64,000 bases of DNA, taken from positions 19,302,001-19,366,000 of the forward strand of contig NC_072801.1 in the NCBI RefSeq assembly GCF_028583425.1, in the 5' to 3' direction. Position 1 is the first letter of the stretch. Each line of letters begins with the position of its first letter. Positions 1 through 11,179 of the stretch are shown piece after piece. This DNA is from Eublepharis macularius (taxonomy: Eukaryota; Chordata; Lepidosauria; Squamata; Eublepharidae). Made by a program: the position numbers and the translations under genes. A model generated the notes under the pieces. That model was not told where the DNA came from. It did not search any database and saw nothing but the letters and a program-made list of their open reading frames with translations.

Positions 1-1649
1 CCAATTATAAAACAACCGAGACAACATTTTCCAGCCTCTCCATAACATGTTCAAAAAGGATACAACCTAACACACCTTTCTGTTGTAGCTTGGCAGTTAG
101 TGAGCTCGCTCTAACAGCAAATTCAGGTCTCCCATAGATCCTTACACTGCATATAGTAAAGGGTTTCCACAATTTTGAACTGTTTTATGCTTACAAATTT
201 TACTCTTAAGGTGGGCATCACATGCATACCCCAAGGTGTAACTGGCTTCATGAACAAAAGACACAGCCTGGCAAAACTGCATTTGCTTTCAGAAGGCAGA
301 ATCCTTAACTCTGAAATCAAGTTAGTTCTAAACAATTTACATATTAATGTAGAAGACAACTTACAGTTTTGAGCTTTTTCTTATAAATTCTATTAATTGT
401 GACGTTTTAACGGAATCAATAACAGAACATGTAAGTCTTGCATGTCTCTAAAACCACAGCAGTTTCATTTAGATGCATAGCACACTCCTTCCAAAAGACT
501 GCGATGTAGCTCACTTCCCCAAACAAGGTTTTAGTTCACATATTTAAAACACTGTTAATGATAAATAATGATTAATGGTAAAAGAGTAGAGTGTAGAGAA
601 ATAGAGGCCCAGAGAAACATCTAACTACATTCCACCCAGTCAATGGTATTTTAGGCTTCCAATTCTGGGCCAGAAACACACCCACACTCTTCCACTCTAT
701 ACCACATGGCAAACCAATGTTTGCGAGGGAGGAGACATCCAAAAGCATGTAACATGGGAGGGTCCACTCTTCAAAGAAAAGAAATCCAAGATAACAATGT
801 GTGCATTCCAACCCCTTGAGACATTTAAAAATAATTACCTTGATCCCAATCAAGATCATTTTATTTGCTACTTAAGAGATATTCTTGGCACTTTTCCTGA
901 ATATAAATATTGATGAGCAACTGGGAGGCTTTATTTCATATATGAGCATTAATTTGGGGCAGGGAATCCAAGTAATCATCATTATGCATGAAATTTAAGA
1001 CACATGGATGTTAGTTTCCTTAACATTGCTGCATACTTAAGAGGACCAATATGCAGTTCTATGCCATGTTAACTGTGTTTTGAGTTTTTAAAAAGTCTGC
1101 ACAGACTATTTAAGGATTCAGAATAGGTATTAAACCAAGTTCAAAATTTTTTTAAAAAATAACAAGAAAATCAATAAATCCCACAAGCTACATTTATATT
1201 TCATAACATTTATATTTCATATTATATTTACATTGTATAACAACCTTGAAATACAAATATTCAGTACAAAACACAACAGCATCTTAATTCCAAAAAGGGT
1301 CATATTTTGTTTCAATCTCTTATTTTTCAATTAACTGCCAAGTAAAAACGCCAAGACTACAAACCGCTTTGCAAGCCACATGGCCATCCCCAAATTCTCA
1401 ACACCAACCTAGACTTCCTCCCATCTAGAAAAGTGTTAACAAGTTAGCAGCTGGACAACAAAGTTGCTATTCAAAAGTCCTGTGAGACTGTCCCAGCAAG
1501 CTGACAATAGCATGAAATTAATTCAAAATGCCAAACAGAAATCTTTGATCTTAAGAACTAACCCTGCCAGAGAAAAGGTTCAAGTATGTGAATGCTATAA
1601 GGTTCCTTGATTCATCCATCAATCCCTTACAAATTGATCAGCAAGAATA

Positions 1650-1805
1650 CAGTCCAGTAGCACCTTAAAGATCAACAAAGTTTTCAGGGTTTTTAAAGCT
1701 CTCTTTATCAGATACTTTGGAGTTTGACTCTCAAAAGTTGAAAACTTTGTTGGTCTTTAAGGTGCTACTGGTCTTGAATCTTGCTGTTCTACTGCAGACC
1801 AACAG
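1650..1805. repeat. Inverted dimer of hammerhead-like short retroposon (old)
   Basis: The left half, on the minus strand, and the right half, on the plus strand, share the family's 3' section (aggtgctactgg), so the two halves face head to head. In the left half, read on the minus strand, the bases GTAT precede CTGATAA, which corresponds to the hammerhead core; the second half of stem II and the GAAA box are missing. The right half keeps the 3' tail with the phrase cagaccaacaggctaccc. It is the same family as the better copies at 5.4, 21.4 and 53.9 kb, but clearly older. No target-site duplication was found. Confidence 0.6.
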
Positions 1806-2711
1806 GCTACCCACCTGAAACTTACAGTTGATGGCACACTTTTCTCTCTCCCTCTGTATCAGCTCTCCCTAACTCCAAAAGGGTTGTCATGTTCATATGT
1901 TGCAGGAGAAAAAAGCAAGAGCCTTAGGGCACCCTTCAAGAATAACAACCCTCCATCCAGCATAAGCTTTCAGAGTCCAATTCTTTAGATATAAATACAT
2001 CCTCTTCACATGTTCTCTAAAGGAGCAAGATTTTGTTCCAGCACATGCTGTCGTAGACTAGGGCCCCTCCTTTGGGCACTTGAGTAAAATGAACACATAA
2101 GCAAATATATAAAATGTACAGAATGAGGAATCCATTCAGAAGTGACCTCTAATTGGCAAAGACTGATGCTGAACTAAAATTTTGTCTGTCCTTAAAGTTT
2201 ACCAATTAAAACAAAATATAATAATTATTACTGACCTCCCTTTTAGTGTCTGAAAGACACTAAAGTGCCTGAAAGACACTAAAAGGAAGGCAAGTGATGT
2301 TTATTCATAAACAATTTAAATGAAAATGTTTGTGATATGAAATATGTAGTGTATGCTAATATTAGTTCAATTATCTAAATACTATGACTTGCACTCTGTA
2401 CATGAAATTGTCCTGTTTTATTCATATGTTTTATTAACTTTTGAGACAATGTACTAATTATGATTTTATATTTTGTTTTAATTGGTAGATTCCCCTTGAT
2501 GAATCTGTATGTGAAACATGTAGGGGTGTACAATCATTAAAGATTCTTCCCTTTGCACCAATTGCCCTTTTTTTCTTCATTTTGCCTTGGTGTGGCTCCT
2601 CTTCTTCACTGATTACCATCACTAAAGTGTGACCAGATTCCACTACAAACATGGGCTACAGTCTACAAGCATTGATGCTGGAGTAAAGTTTTGATTGTCT
2701 GAAGAAGCATG

Positions 2712-2952
2712 TGACAGCCAGTGTGGTTTACTGGTTAGATGGTCAATCTAGGATCTGGGTTACCCAGGTTTGAATATCCACTCTGCCGTGGAAGTTCATT
2801 GGGTGACCTTGGGTCAGTTAAATTCTCACAGCCTAACCTGTCTCGGACAATTGCTGTTGTGAGAATAAAATGTGGGCAGGGGGAGACACTACAATGTAAG
2901 CTGTTTTAGCTTCCAGTTGGGTAGAAACTACAAATATATTATAAATAAACAC
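2712..2952 (+). mobile_element. tRNA-derived SINE, MIR/CORE-like
   Basis: The 5' part resembles a tRNA promoter: an A-box-like gtttactggttagatggtc is followed about 30 bases later by a B-box-like ccaggtttgaatatcc. The body has the MIR-type phrase gtgaccttgggtcagtt, and then a stretch resembling the 3' part of other squamate CORE-like SINEs. Further copies in the window lie at 5.26-5.64, 12.43-12.61, 27.96-28.21, 31.19-31.34, 55.26-55.44, 59.02-59.19 and 61.37-61.53 kb. Confidence 0.65.
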
Positions 2953-3444
2953 TGTGGGTTCTAGCCCATGAAAGCCAATACCAGAATAAGATCTTGTTCA
3001 TCTTTAAGACTCCACAGGGCTCCTGTTTCATATCCACCCCCCCCCCAATTTACTCTCACCTCCAACATGATCCTCTCTTCCCCCACCCCCATCCAACAAG
3101 GAGCATAAATCCTCCCAAAATCAGCTCCATGCACACAGGCTGGGCATTTTATTGACCCATATCTTGAGATAAGTAAAGATGACTTGCGCACGCACACATG
3201 TACCCTTAACCACCCACTCTCAGCAATGGGAATGGCAAGGCAAGGACAATGGGGGGGAGGGAGATAAAATCCTCCGCTCATCCCCCGATTCCTACTTTGA
3301 CACAACCTCATCTGTTTTAAAAAAAATAAAATCAGTCCTCCAAAATCAGCGAAGAAGCGTGCGGAGGGAGGGTGGTTAGGAAGGAGGAGGAGGGATGGTT
3401 TTGACACCACCTCTTCCTTTCCCTGCTAGGCCGCAGCACGACAA

Positions 3445-3463
3445 GTATACACACACACACACA
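3445..3463. repeat. (CA)n microsatellite
   Basis: A short run of alternating A and C lies at the left edge of the CpG island. Confidence 0.7.
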
Positions 3464-3499
3464 CTCGGAAGGGCCTCATCCTAGGGTAGTAAAAGTGAA

Positions 3500-4400
3500 C
3501 GGAGAACACAAAGTGGGAGTTGCCTCCTTTCCCCCCCACCCCCCAAACGCCCCCTGCGCCCCCAAGCCACGCTTCTCTTGCACTAGGCCCCAATGAGGAA
3601 ATGGGGCGAGAAGGGGCATAACCGCCCCGTCCTTATGACTGGGAGCAGCCCCCTTCCTAGCCCCCCCCCTCAAGCCCTCTTTCCAGGCCGCCCGACCCCG
3701 CTTAGGCCGCAGCGCCCGGGCGAGGGAAAACACAACCCCCGCCTCGCCGCCGCCCACCCACCTGGGTTGCCAGTCATTCCAGCTCCGCGGGTGATAGTGC
3801 TGCCTGGCGCCGGAGGACGAGGAGGAGGAGGTGGCGGTGCCGCTCAGCCGAGACCCCGGGGCTCTGCGGCTCATTACCTTGCCCGAGACGGCATGGCCGG
3901 CCGGGGACGCGGCGCGGGTCGGGGGGCGGAAGGGAGAAGAGGGAACGGGAGGCGGGAAGACAATGAGGAGGAGGAGAAGCGAGGCCGGTGGGGCAGTCGG
4001 CCGGGCGGCGGCGGCGGCACTCCCCTCTGGGCTGGCGGTGGTGGCGGCGGCTCCTTTTCCGCCTCCTCAGGCGCGGCGGCCGCGGCTGCTCTTGCTGTCT
4101 CACACGGGAAGGGCGGGGGAGCCAGGCGGGCAAGGCGACGACAGCGGCAACCCCGCCTGCGCCTCTTCTGCTGCTGGTCAGGCTCAGGCAAGGCCGCGCG
4201 GCATGCCGGGAAAGCAGGCCGCAGGGGCTGAGCCGGGGCCGCCCGCCGCGAGGCACCCTGGGAGGGAGGGAAGGAAGGAGGGCCGCGGGGAGGCCGCCGT
4301 GCCTCAGGCCGGGCGGAGGGGCGAGGCAGGCCCGGCCGTTGACCGCGGCCTCGGCGGCTGAACTTTCTCCCTCGCGGTTTAGGGGCGCAGCGCTTCCCCG
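3500..4400 (-). promoter_or_regulatory. SMG1: CpG island promoter of SMG1
   Basis: The segment is very GC-rich and, unlike the rest of the window, full of CG dinucleotides, with GC-box-like gggcggg strings. It contains the SMG1 start codon at 3874 and first splice donor at 3761, so transcription should start to the right of 3874, most likely between about 3.9 and 4.35 kb. Overlapping open frames of 130-240 codons on both strands and in several frames are the usual by-product of few stop codons in GC-rich DNA. I see no TATA box. A divergent transcript to the right is possible but not supported by any recognisable exon. Confidence 0.8.
3762..3874 (-). CDS. SMG1: SMG1 serine/threonine kinase, coding exon 1
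   Basis: SMG1 is a PI3K-related kinase that phosphorylates UPF1 in nonsense-mediated mRNA decay. The minus strand from ATG at 3874 encodes 37 residues plus two bases of an Arg codon. It opens with MSRRAPGSRLS and ends with PRSWNDWQP. As recalled, human SMG1 starts with the same MSRRAPGSRLS and reaches PRSWNDWQPR, so both ends match. Between them, human has a Gly-rich linker, while this genome has a longer linker with six serines in a row. The exon ends in CAG followed by GTGGGT, a good donor, in phase 2. The start has G at -3. The remaining exons lie to the left of the window. Identification rests on this short but distinctive segment. Confidence 0.9.
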
Positions 4401-4622
4401 CCCCCTTCTCGAGGAGGGAATAAATAAATAAATAATGGATCAATATTTGTTGTTGTTGCGAAATGGAGGATCCTCCTGTGTTTACTTTGTTTTTGTTTAT
4501 TTTCCTTTCTTCATACTCCCCCCCCCTTGCCCAAATTTTATTTTCTTCATTTAAATAGAACCTGGCTCTCTTCCCAAAGCGGCTCACGTTGTTCATTCCC
4601 TTTCGTGAGGTGACATGTTTTC

Positions 4623-5074
4623 TAAGGGGTTGCCAGCTCCAGGTTGGAAAATACCTGGAGCTTTTAGGAGTGAAGCCTGGAGAAGGCAGGGTTTGGGGAG
4701 GAAACGGACTTCAGCATGGTATAATGCCATAGAGTCCATCCTCCAAAGCAGCCCTTTTCTCCAGGTAGGGTTGCCAGCTCCAAGTTGGGAAATTCCTGGT
4801 GATCTGGGGGGTGAAACCTGGAGAAAGTGGGATTTGGGGAGGGAAAGGACCTTGGCATGGCATAAGTCCATAGAGTCCACCCCCCCCCCCAACAGCCATT
4901 TTCTCCAGGTGACCTGATCTCTGTAGCCTGGAGACCAGTTGTAATTCCGGGAGATCTCCAACCACTTACCTGGAGGCTGGCAACCCAATCTCCAGGTGAA
5001 CTGATCTCTGTGGCCTGGAGATCAGTTGTAATTCCAGGAGATCTCCAGTCACCACCTGGAGGCTGGCAATCCTA
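4623..5074 (+). mobile_element. hAT MITE family A, outer copy split by a second copy
   Basis: Family A is a non-autonomous element of about 220 bp with ends TAGGGTTGCCAGC and GCTGGCAACCCTA. The outer copy runs 4623-4765 and resumes at 4997-5074 after the insert. Its inner phrases (ccatagagtccatcctcc, gatctctgtggcctggagatc) recur in all copies. There is no coding capacity. Other copies lie at 6107-6324, 9747-9966, 17172-17382, 31980-32198, 32346-32425 (partial), 33667-33832, 46417-46610 and 53548-53761. Confidence 0.8.
4766..4988 (+). mobile_element. hAT MITE family A, inner copy (self-insertion)
   Basis: This copy begins TAGGGTTGCC and ends GGCAACCCAA. It is flanked by tctccagg at 4758-4765 and again at 4989-4996, a perfect 8-bp target-site duplication. 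Eight base pairs is the hallmark of the hAT superfamily. The host of the insertion is another copy of the same family. Confidence 0.88.
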
Positions 5075-5079
5075 GTTTC

Positions 5080-5195
5080 AGGTCTGAAGCAGAAGAGCTA
5101 AATTCGGGTTCAGTTGCACCAACTAGATTTCCAGGGGATGAACTTTCGAGTCCCCTGGAAATCTAGTTGGTTTTTAAGGTGCTTAAAATCGTAAT
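5080..5195. repeat. Fragment of inverted Penelope-type short repeat with perfect palindrome
   Basis: The sequence aactagatttccagggg and its reverse complement cccctggaaatctagtt face each other across a short loop around 5133-5147. The outer parts (ttgcacc on the left, aaggtgc on the right) resemble the family's tail, so this is probably another inverted dimer, heavily shortened. Confidence 0.45.
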
Positions 5196-5261
5196 GTAGA
5201 GGGAGGCTTGTGTATATGCGTGTTTACACCTATATGTATCAAGGCTCATTGAATTATCCGT

Positions 5262-5640
5262 ATATTTATACCATGCCTTTCTCCCCAATGCAGCTTATGT
5301 CATTCTCCTCCATTTTATCTTTGCAACAACCACATAATGTAGCAGTAGAAAAGAGCAAGAGTCCAGTAGCACCTATAAGACTTAACAAAATTTGTGGTAG
5401 AGTATGAGCTTTTGTGAGTCACAGCGCACTTCTTCAGATACAGATACAGCTCTTTTCTACTGCTTCAGACAGACCAACACGACTACCCATCTTCATCTAT
5501 CTCCATGAAAAGTAGGTTAGGCAGAGAGTTTATGATTGGCCCATGGTTGCCCATTGTGCTTCCATGGCAGAGTGGGAATCTGGTCTTCCAGGTCTTAGTG
5601 TGATGCTAACTGCTACACTGCATGTCAAGTCCTGTCTTGT
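5262..5640 (-). mobile_element. tRNA-derived MIR-like SINE split by a retroposon
   Basis: The minus strand shows the tRNA-like head at the right (tgcagtgtagcagttagc, reading in from about 5625), the MIR-type middle, and a 3' part at 5262-5340. The interruption at about 5341-5500 is a copy of the hammerhead-like retroposon family. Confidence 0.6.
5345..5490. mobile_element. Hammerhead-like short retroposon, inverted form, inside SINE
   Basis: On the minus strand the order is GTAT, CTGAAGA, one extra base, a GTG/CAC-closed hairpin, AAAA in place of GAAA, GCTC, then ATAC. GTAT can pair with ATAC as stem I. In the copy at 53.9 kb the same positions are GCAT and ACGC (family form ATGC), so this helix covaries. 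The right part (ctactgcttcagacagacc) is the 3' tail of the same family in the opposite orientation. Confidence 0.6.
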
Positions 5641-5984
5641 GTGTTCCCCTGCCCCCAACAACCATGGTTTATTCTAAGAGGCAGCTGTGTGTGTCTTGTT
5701 ATATGCCATGCCTAAGACATTTTTTTCCAGCATCACAAATACTCCTCTGATGCAGAAATAGTCATTGCCGTTGGAGGAAGGCTTCCTGGAACAAGGCTTC
5801 CATACACACCAATATATGTAGATATACAAACCATTACATCGCTGGACAAAACCAACACAGAAAATGGCATGATGGTGGCCCTGTGACCTCACACACATCA
5901 AATTCAGCAAGCCAAAAGTTTTGTCTCCTGCAGCTACTGTTCTCATCTCTTGAAGCGATTTCTTCCTATGAAATCAACCCTGGC

Positions 5985-6090
5985 AGCCCAGTTACACTGC
6001 AAACCTATGCAGAACAACTCCAGTCTAAATGTATTAAAACCAAGAGTCTTTGAGTGGAGCAAGTCTGCATAGGATTGTACTGATAGTTCC
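5985..6090. repeat. Degenerate palindromic repeat (gtgcaatcctaagcagag family)
   Basis: The two ends (tgcaaacctatgcagaac and tctgcataggattgtac) are roughly inverted copies. This matches a short palindromic squamate repeat also seen at 59.36-59.45, 59.57-59.63 and 61.68-61.73 kb. No target-site duplication could be fixed. Confidence 0.45.
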
Positions 6091-6106
6091 CTCCGTCCCA
6101 GAAGAC

Positions 6107-6324
6107 TAGGGTTGCCAGCTTCAATTTGGGAAATTCTTGGAAATCTGGGGGGTGAAACCTGGAGAAAGTGGGGTTTGGGGAGGGAAAGGACCTTGGCATG
6201 GCATAATTCCATAGAGTCCACCACAAAAGTAGCCATTTTCTCCAGGTGAACTGATCTCTGTGGCCTAGAGACCAGTTGTAATTCCGGGAGATCTCCAGCC
6301 ACTACCTGGAGGCTGGTAACCCTA
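6107..6324 (+). mobile_element. hAT MITE family A with perfect 8-bp TSD
   Basis: The element runs from TAGGGTTGCC to GGTAACCCTA. The flanks are cagaagac at 6099-6106 and at 6325-6332. It is a clean insertion with no coding content. Confidence 0.9.
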
Positions 6325-6332
6325 CAGAAGAC

Positions 6333-8100
6333 TGTTTAGCAAGTCACACTCCAGGCCCTCAATTCACCTTGCAGTACTTTGTGCAGCTCCTCAGCTTCCA
6401 ACTATTCTATCTCAATTGTAACAATGAGCTGCAGCCTGGACCTGGCCTCTGTTGCACAATACTACAGTTCCCAGGATCCTTTGGGACTTTGTTTCTGGAC
6501 GTATCAGTTTTGCCCTTCATCTGTCTGTGAGAACCAACCCCTGAAGAAGACTCCTGTTCTTTGACTGGATGTCTGGAAGGTTCAGTTTAACCCAGGCTTT
6601 AGCAGGACTCCCAGCCCTCAGCCAGGCCCAACAGAGTACAAGGCTTTGCTGATTGAATAGGTCAGATAGATACTGATATTATTAAATATGTGCCCTGGAC
6701 CTAATTCCAGTCAACGTTGTCAATAATTTGTGAGCTACTCGTTTCAAGCAACAATTGAGCGGTGTTTGAGCTACCATTTTGTGAAGAGCTTCCATTCACC
6801 ATCATAACAGGACACAGAAACAAAACTTTACACAGTTTGTCACAGAGGGCAAAATCCTAGTCACCAGAATTGGGGGGTGGGGGTGGGAGGGGGTTGTCAA
6901 CCCCTCAGTTAGGCTTTTTGTGAGGCAAGGAAGTCTACGTCTTCAAACAGGTTAGGGAAAATAAATAATATAATCAATAATTAGGGCGGGTGTCCCCTTA
7001 CTACCCCATTCTTTTCAAGACACCTCAATTTTTCTAGTTCCCTCTGCTTCTTTCTAGTTTTTACAACCTCTCTCACCCTTCTTTTATTCATATTCCTCTC
7101 CTTGCTGCTTCCTTCTTCCTTCTAATGTTCTCATTTTCTTTTCATTGTAAAAGGTCAGGGGCAAGGAGCAGGCAATGTGGCTGCTGTTTGGGCAGCAGCA
7201 GAGAAGAAAACTTAGAATAAAAGCTGCTCTGAGCTACGTGCAAAGTGTGTCTTGTCCTGCCTACCTTGTGTTTATGGTGCAGACTTAACTGGAAGTAAAC
7301 ACCACTGGACATAGAATTTTTCCCTATACTTCCCACATATTAGGGCCCTTTGACCCAGCTCTTTACCATTTTTCTTCACACATACCTACATATTATCTCT
7401 CTGTCTTTAACCATGCAATTTGTGTGTGTGTGTGTGTGTGTGGTATGAAAGAAAAAAATATATATTTAAACACACACATACATGCACAAAAGTATATCTA
7501 TACAAAATCAGACCTTATGTGATATGTTTTGTATAAAGTTCTGTGCATGAATTTTCCCCATAGCTTTCACTTCCTTTCATTTGTATGCATGTCTGTCCTT
7601 CCAAATCATGTTTTTGATGAGTATATGCCCATGGATATAATGCTGCAAAAACTAATCTTAACTATACATCCATTTACATCAAGATTCTTTTTGTGAGGTA
7701 TTTTGGCAGGAACATCAATAGTGCGTTAGAAGAATCTTTATACAGTTAGATGTAAGATCACAGCAAGGCTGTTTTTTTTCTTTTTTGCAGTGTTTAATCA
7801 ATGTGAGCGTGCATATCAGTAATGCAGAAGGGGGGAAGATGGCAGCAGATCAAAGATAGTAAGCTATTATGTTTATCAATAATATTTTTAAAACAAAAGA
7901 GTAGATACTTTCTTTGCTTTTATTTTATATGAGCTTGGGAGAGGCCATTTTAGAGTTAAATTAAAACTCAAGTCAGTTTAACACAGTTAAACATGGTTAA
8001 ATTAAACCACGGTCAGGAGACCAGTTAGGATGGTCCTGCAAACTGATGGATTCAGTTGGTTTCCAGTCAGCCCTGGGGAACTTTGGACAGCAACTCTGTA
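6333..8100. other. Intergenic, nothing recognised
   Basis: No gene or clear transposon is seen here. A G-rich patch lies near 6.87-6.89 kb, a pyrimidine-rich stretch at 7.02-7.14 kb, and a (TG)n run at 7421-7441. Confidence 0.5.
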
Positions 8101-8107
8101 GAGGCTC

Positions 8108-8545
8108 TTGTATCAAGATGGAGTGCTGGCTTGTCCCTTGGTGTATGAGGGAACTGGCGTCTATGAAGAGGCGGAGGAGATGGAGATGGTGAGTGTGTGG
8201 TTGGCAGCAAACTCATGCCAACTGAGAACACATCGGAGAGCCCATTTTAAGGCTTATCAGGTGGCAGCAATGGCCACAAAGAAGGCTTTCTTTTCCGCTG
8301 CCTTGGCTTCAGCTAAATCTCACACAGCAAAATTATTTAGGGTGGTTTGGAGCCAAAAGTCACTTGGGCCTAACTCTCTTGACTCCAACCTGGATATTAG
8401 CTGTATGATTTTCCACCATCCTGTTTTAAATGTGTTGTTTTTTATGAAAATGAATTTTTAATTGTATTTTAATTGTATTTTAATATGTTGTTATCCACCC
8501 TGAGCCCGCTCGCAGGGAGGGCGGAACACAAATTTGAAATAAATA
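8108..8545 (+). mobile_element. L2-like LINE fragment (pre-RT region joined to 3' end)
   Basis: The plus frame includes RTHRRAHFKAYQVAAMATKK and FFSAALASAKSHTAKLF, a segment typical of the linker between endonuclease and reverse transcriptase in squamate L2/CR1-group LINEs. A related segment, AAMRAAKKGYYSATIASASS, occurs at 27.5 kb. The copy ends with the 3' phrase accctgagcccgctcgcagg and a short A-rich tail, so the reverse transcriptase has been lost. Confidence 0.6.
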
Positions 8546-8548
8546 GAA

Positions 8549-9055
8549 ATGATTTTGCTCATTTCTTTGACAATAGTCTCTCTCATCTGGTCTGATTTAG
8601 ATGCCAGTCTGAGGGTAGATCCTGTGCTGGGCTTATGGGTGGCAACCTCTCATCAGTATATGGAATGGCCTACCAGAGTGGTTGTGGTGCCTTCACTCGC
8701 CATGTTCAGAAAGGCCTGTACATCTGTTTATTCCAGGGGACATTTGGTCGCGGATAATCTGATTTGGCTGTATTTTTAATAGTGTGTATTGGTTTTTAAC
8801 TTTAGCCCTATTTGCATGTTACTGTGAAAACTCATAATTCCTATCTGTACATGCATACATCTGTTTGTAAGAAAGACTCCATTCCATTGGAGCAGGTATG
8901 GACTTAAGGACACTTTCACTTTCTTATTTAATTGTTTTATCAGGTTTCTGGATGTTTATGATGTTTTTATGTCCTTGCCCTGTTTGCCTTGAGATTCTGA
9001 GGAGATAAAATGGGGAATGAATGAATGAATGAATGAATGAATGAATGAATGAATA
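8549..9055 (+). mobile_element. L2-like LINE 3' end with (GAAT)n tail
   Basis: The 3' untranslated phrase ends in cttgagattctgaggagata and a GAAT microsatellite at about 9011-9055, as expected for an L2-type tail. There is no open frame of note. Confidence 0.5.
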
Positions 9056-9059
9056 CCAA

Positions 9060-9740
9060 CTATAAGGGGAAACTGACCCTTTCTCATGATAGCATATGTT
9101 CGTGCATTGATTGGGGGGAGTATGAAGACTGGGGTATTAACTGTGTATTTCTGTCTGTGAAATGTTGGAAATGCTGTCATTCTCAGAAGCAAAGCTTAAA
9201 AAACAAACAGCCCTATCACTTTACCAATCTCACATTTTATATCAGTGTGAGAAGCAATATACTTCTGGCTCCAAGTGCTAAGAACCACTTAAAAGGATGG
9301 TACCAAAAAAAAACCCCTGCAATGTCATATAACATCTTAAAAACAAGATGAAAAAATTTCCCCGCCCAAAAGTGCCAATTCCCTAATTTGGGACAGTCAC
9401 AGCTCAAAACAGTTTTACATATACACTCTGATGTAATGCCTGTATTTACCAGCAGATGGCTTGATTTCCCAAGATTCCTTAGAAAAGTACAGTACACAGC
9501 TGAGATTGCAAACAGATAGAAATTTTATAAAAAATCCCTAATGCTGGCGTTAGGAAAAAGACAATGAGCAATAATTAATTTCAAACCCTGTTTTAGCTAT
9601 GCAGCTAGCTCCTCATCCCAGAGGGCTTTTTAAAAGTTCTATTTTCTCTTCTCATCCATTTTTTCTCTGTTACACTTGTACCTTGAGGAAAATTTCTTGA
9701 CAACAGCTGAGCTGAGAGAAGCTCAGTTTCCCAACAATGT
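9060..9740. other. Intergenic, nothing recognised
   Basis: The sequence is AT-rich with short frames only. I could not assign it to a repeat family. Confidence 0.45.
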
Positions 9741-9746
9741 CCCATT

Positions 9747-9966
9747 AAGGTTGCCAACCTTCAGGTGAGGCCTGGAGATCTTCCAGAACTACAACTGATC
9801 TCCAGGTGAAAGAGATCAGTTTAGTGGGAGTAAATGGTAGCTTTGGCAGGTTGGCTTTATGGCATTGTTCCCTCCTGAGGCCCCTCCCTTCCCCAAACCC
9901 ACCTTCCCAATGGTCCACCCCCAAAATCTCTAGGAATTTCCTGACCTGGAGTTGGCAACCCCGTAT
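9747..9966 (-). mobile_element. hAT MITE family A, diverged
   Basis: The termini aggttgccaacc and ggttggcaacccc (approximate) and the inner phrases ctgatctccaggtgaaag and atctctaggaatttcc, in reverse order, mark a minus-strand copy. Its 8-bp duplication is no longer clear. Confidence 0.65.
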
Positions 9967-10283
9967 TCTGTTCAGAAAGTTCATAGGCAATCTGCTAAGG
10001 GACCAAACTAGATGAGACACAAAGATCCATCATCAGATTTTCAATGTATTTCTTTAAGGTAAATAATCGCTGTAGTAGAGTATGATCATTCAGATCAGGA
10101 CTGCGCTGTAGAAGGAGAGGGGATTTAGCTCTTTCCAACCTGTGTCATTATTCCAAATGCCTCTCCCAGGGCAATTTACCACAGGATCATAGACTAGGTG
10201 CATATTTCGGTATGTTTGTGCAGGGCTCTTATAATATTAAATGTTGATATTTGTATCAGATTTCATAAACGCAAGCTGTAGGT

Positions 10284-10964
10284 TAGGGGTCCCCAACCTT
10301 TTTGAGCCTGCAGGCACATCTAGAATTATGACACAGGGTGGTGGATGCAACAACAAAATGGCTGCCCCGGGAGGCAGAGTAGGGTTACTGGATCCCTAGG
10401 GAGGCAAACTGGGCAATAGAGGATCATGGGGGGAGTTGTGTGCGAGGGCGGGGCCTACCGCATACATGCACAAAGCGTACATACACTCTGGAGGGCCCCA
10501 CTCTGGAGTGCCCTGCAGCATTCTTGACACGACACAGATGTAATGAGTCATGCCAGGGGCCAATTTTCACTCATGATGAAACTTCCATGTTGTGCCAGGA
10601 ATGTCCTGTCCGCATGCAGGGGCACTCCAGAGAACATGGGAACACACTTCACCTCCTGCATAGTATTTGCGCACCTTTCTTCCCCCTGCTGACCAGGTAA
10701 GAGAGGGGCATGGCCAGCCTAAGGCAGAACCAACCACAAAATGTCAGGGAAGAAGGTTATATATAACTCTCATAGTAACTCTTCAGCATTTAAGGCAGAA
10801 GTTCTGTTGAACAGGATGCCTTTTTAATCCGCACAGCCAATCAGAAGCTCTGCTGGGCACAAGCCCCATCTGGCCCTTTCCACTTCCTAAAATCACTTGG
10901 TGGTTGCCAGGAAAGGTGTTGTTGAGTGCCAAGGTGCCCAAGGGTGCCACGCTGGGGACCCCTT
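10284..10964. mobile_element. hAT-like DNA transposon, non-autonomous, about 680 bp
   Basis: The ends TAGGGGTCCCC and GGGGACCCCTT are near-perfect inverted repeats. The flanking octamers ctgtaggt and ctgtacat match at six of eight positions, as expected for an aged 8-bp duplication. The inside has no long open frame. A diverged relative starts near 17.91 kb (cagaggttcccaaccttga). Confidence 0.6.
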
Positions 10965-11041
10965 CTGTACATTTTGTCCAGCAAGGACAACTTCACAAGG
11001 GTCGGCGGTATTTGACGCCAGGAAAACTGTTCACAGGGAGT

Positions 11042-11043
<2 letters not shown>

Positions 11044-11083
<40 letters not shown>
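11044..11083. repeat. (CA)n microsatellite
   Basis: An uninterrupted run of about 20 CA units. Confidence 0.95.
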
Positions 11084-11086
<3 letters not shown>

Positions 11087-11179
11087 CTATGGAAAGCTCA
11101 ATTATAACATCCAAATACAACCTCCATTTTCAAAGGCAGTGCACCCTCAGAATGCCAGGTGGCATGGACACATAAACAC

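Larger units (their letters stand above)
1..3761 (-). other. SMG1: SMG1 intron 1 (part); no coding exon seen
   Basis: This stretch follows the SMG1 exon 1 splice donor on the minus strand, so it should be intron 1, continuing past the left edge. I looked for the next SMG1 coding segment (in human it begins with TDSASADP) on the minus strand and found none. The DNA is AT-rich with short open frames only. It holds an inverted Penelope-type repeat near 1.65-1.8 kb and a tRNA-derived SINE near 2.7-2.95 kb; the rest is unrecognised. Intron identity is inferred from the exon next to it. Confidence 0.75.

Noticed and set aside
123-372. Overlapping small frames at the left edge as a possible SMG1 exon 2
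   Set aside because: Neither matches the SMG1 sequence expected after exon 1.
3593-4596. Overlapping open frames of 130-240 codons on both strands in the CpG island
   Set aside because: Only the frame with the SMG1 start has family resemblance and a splice donor. The others have low-complexity Arg/Pro/Gly/Ala composition expected of GC-rich DNA.
9011-9055. CRISPR-like direct repeats
   Set aside because: This is a simple GAAT microsatellite; no spacer structure exists anywhere in the window.
10841-11175. Frames rich in Cys-Val or Thr-His repeats
   Set aside because: They translate the (CA)n microsatellite.
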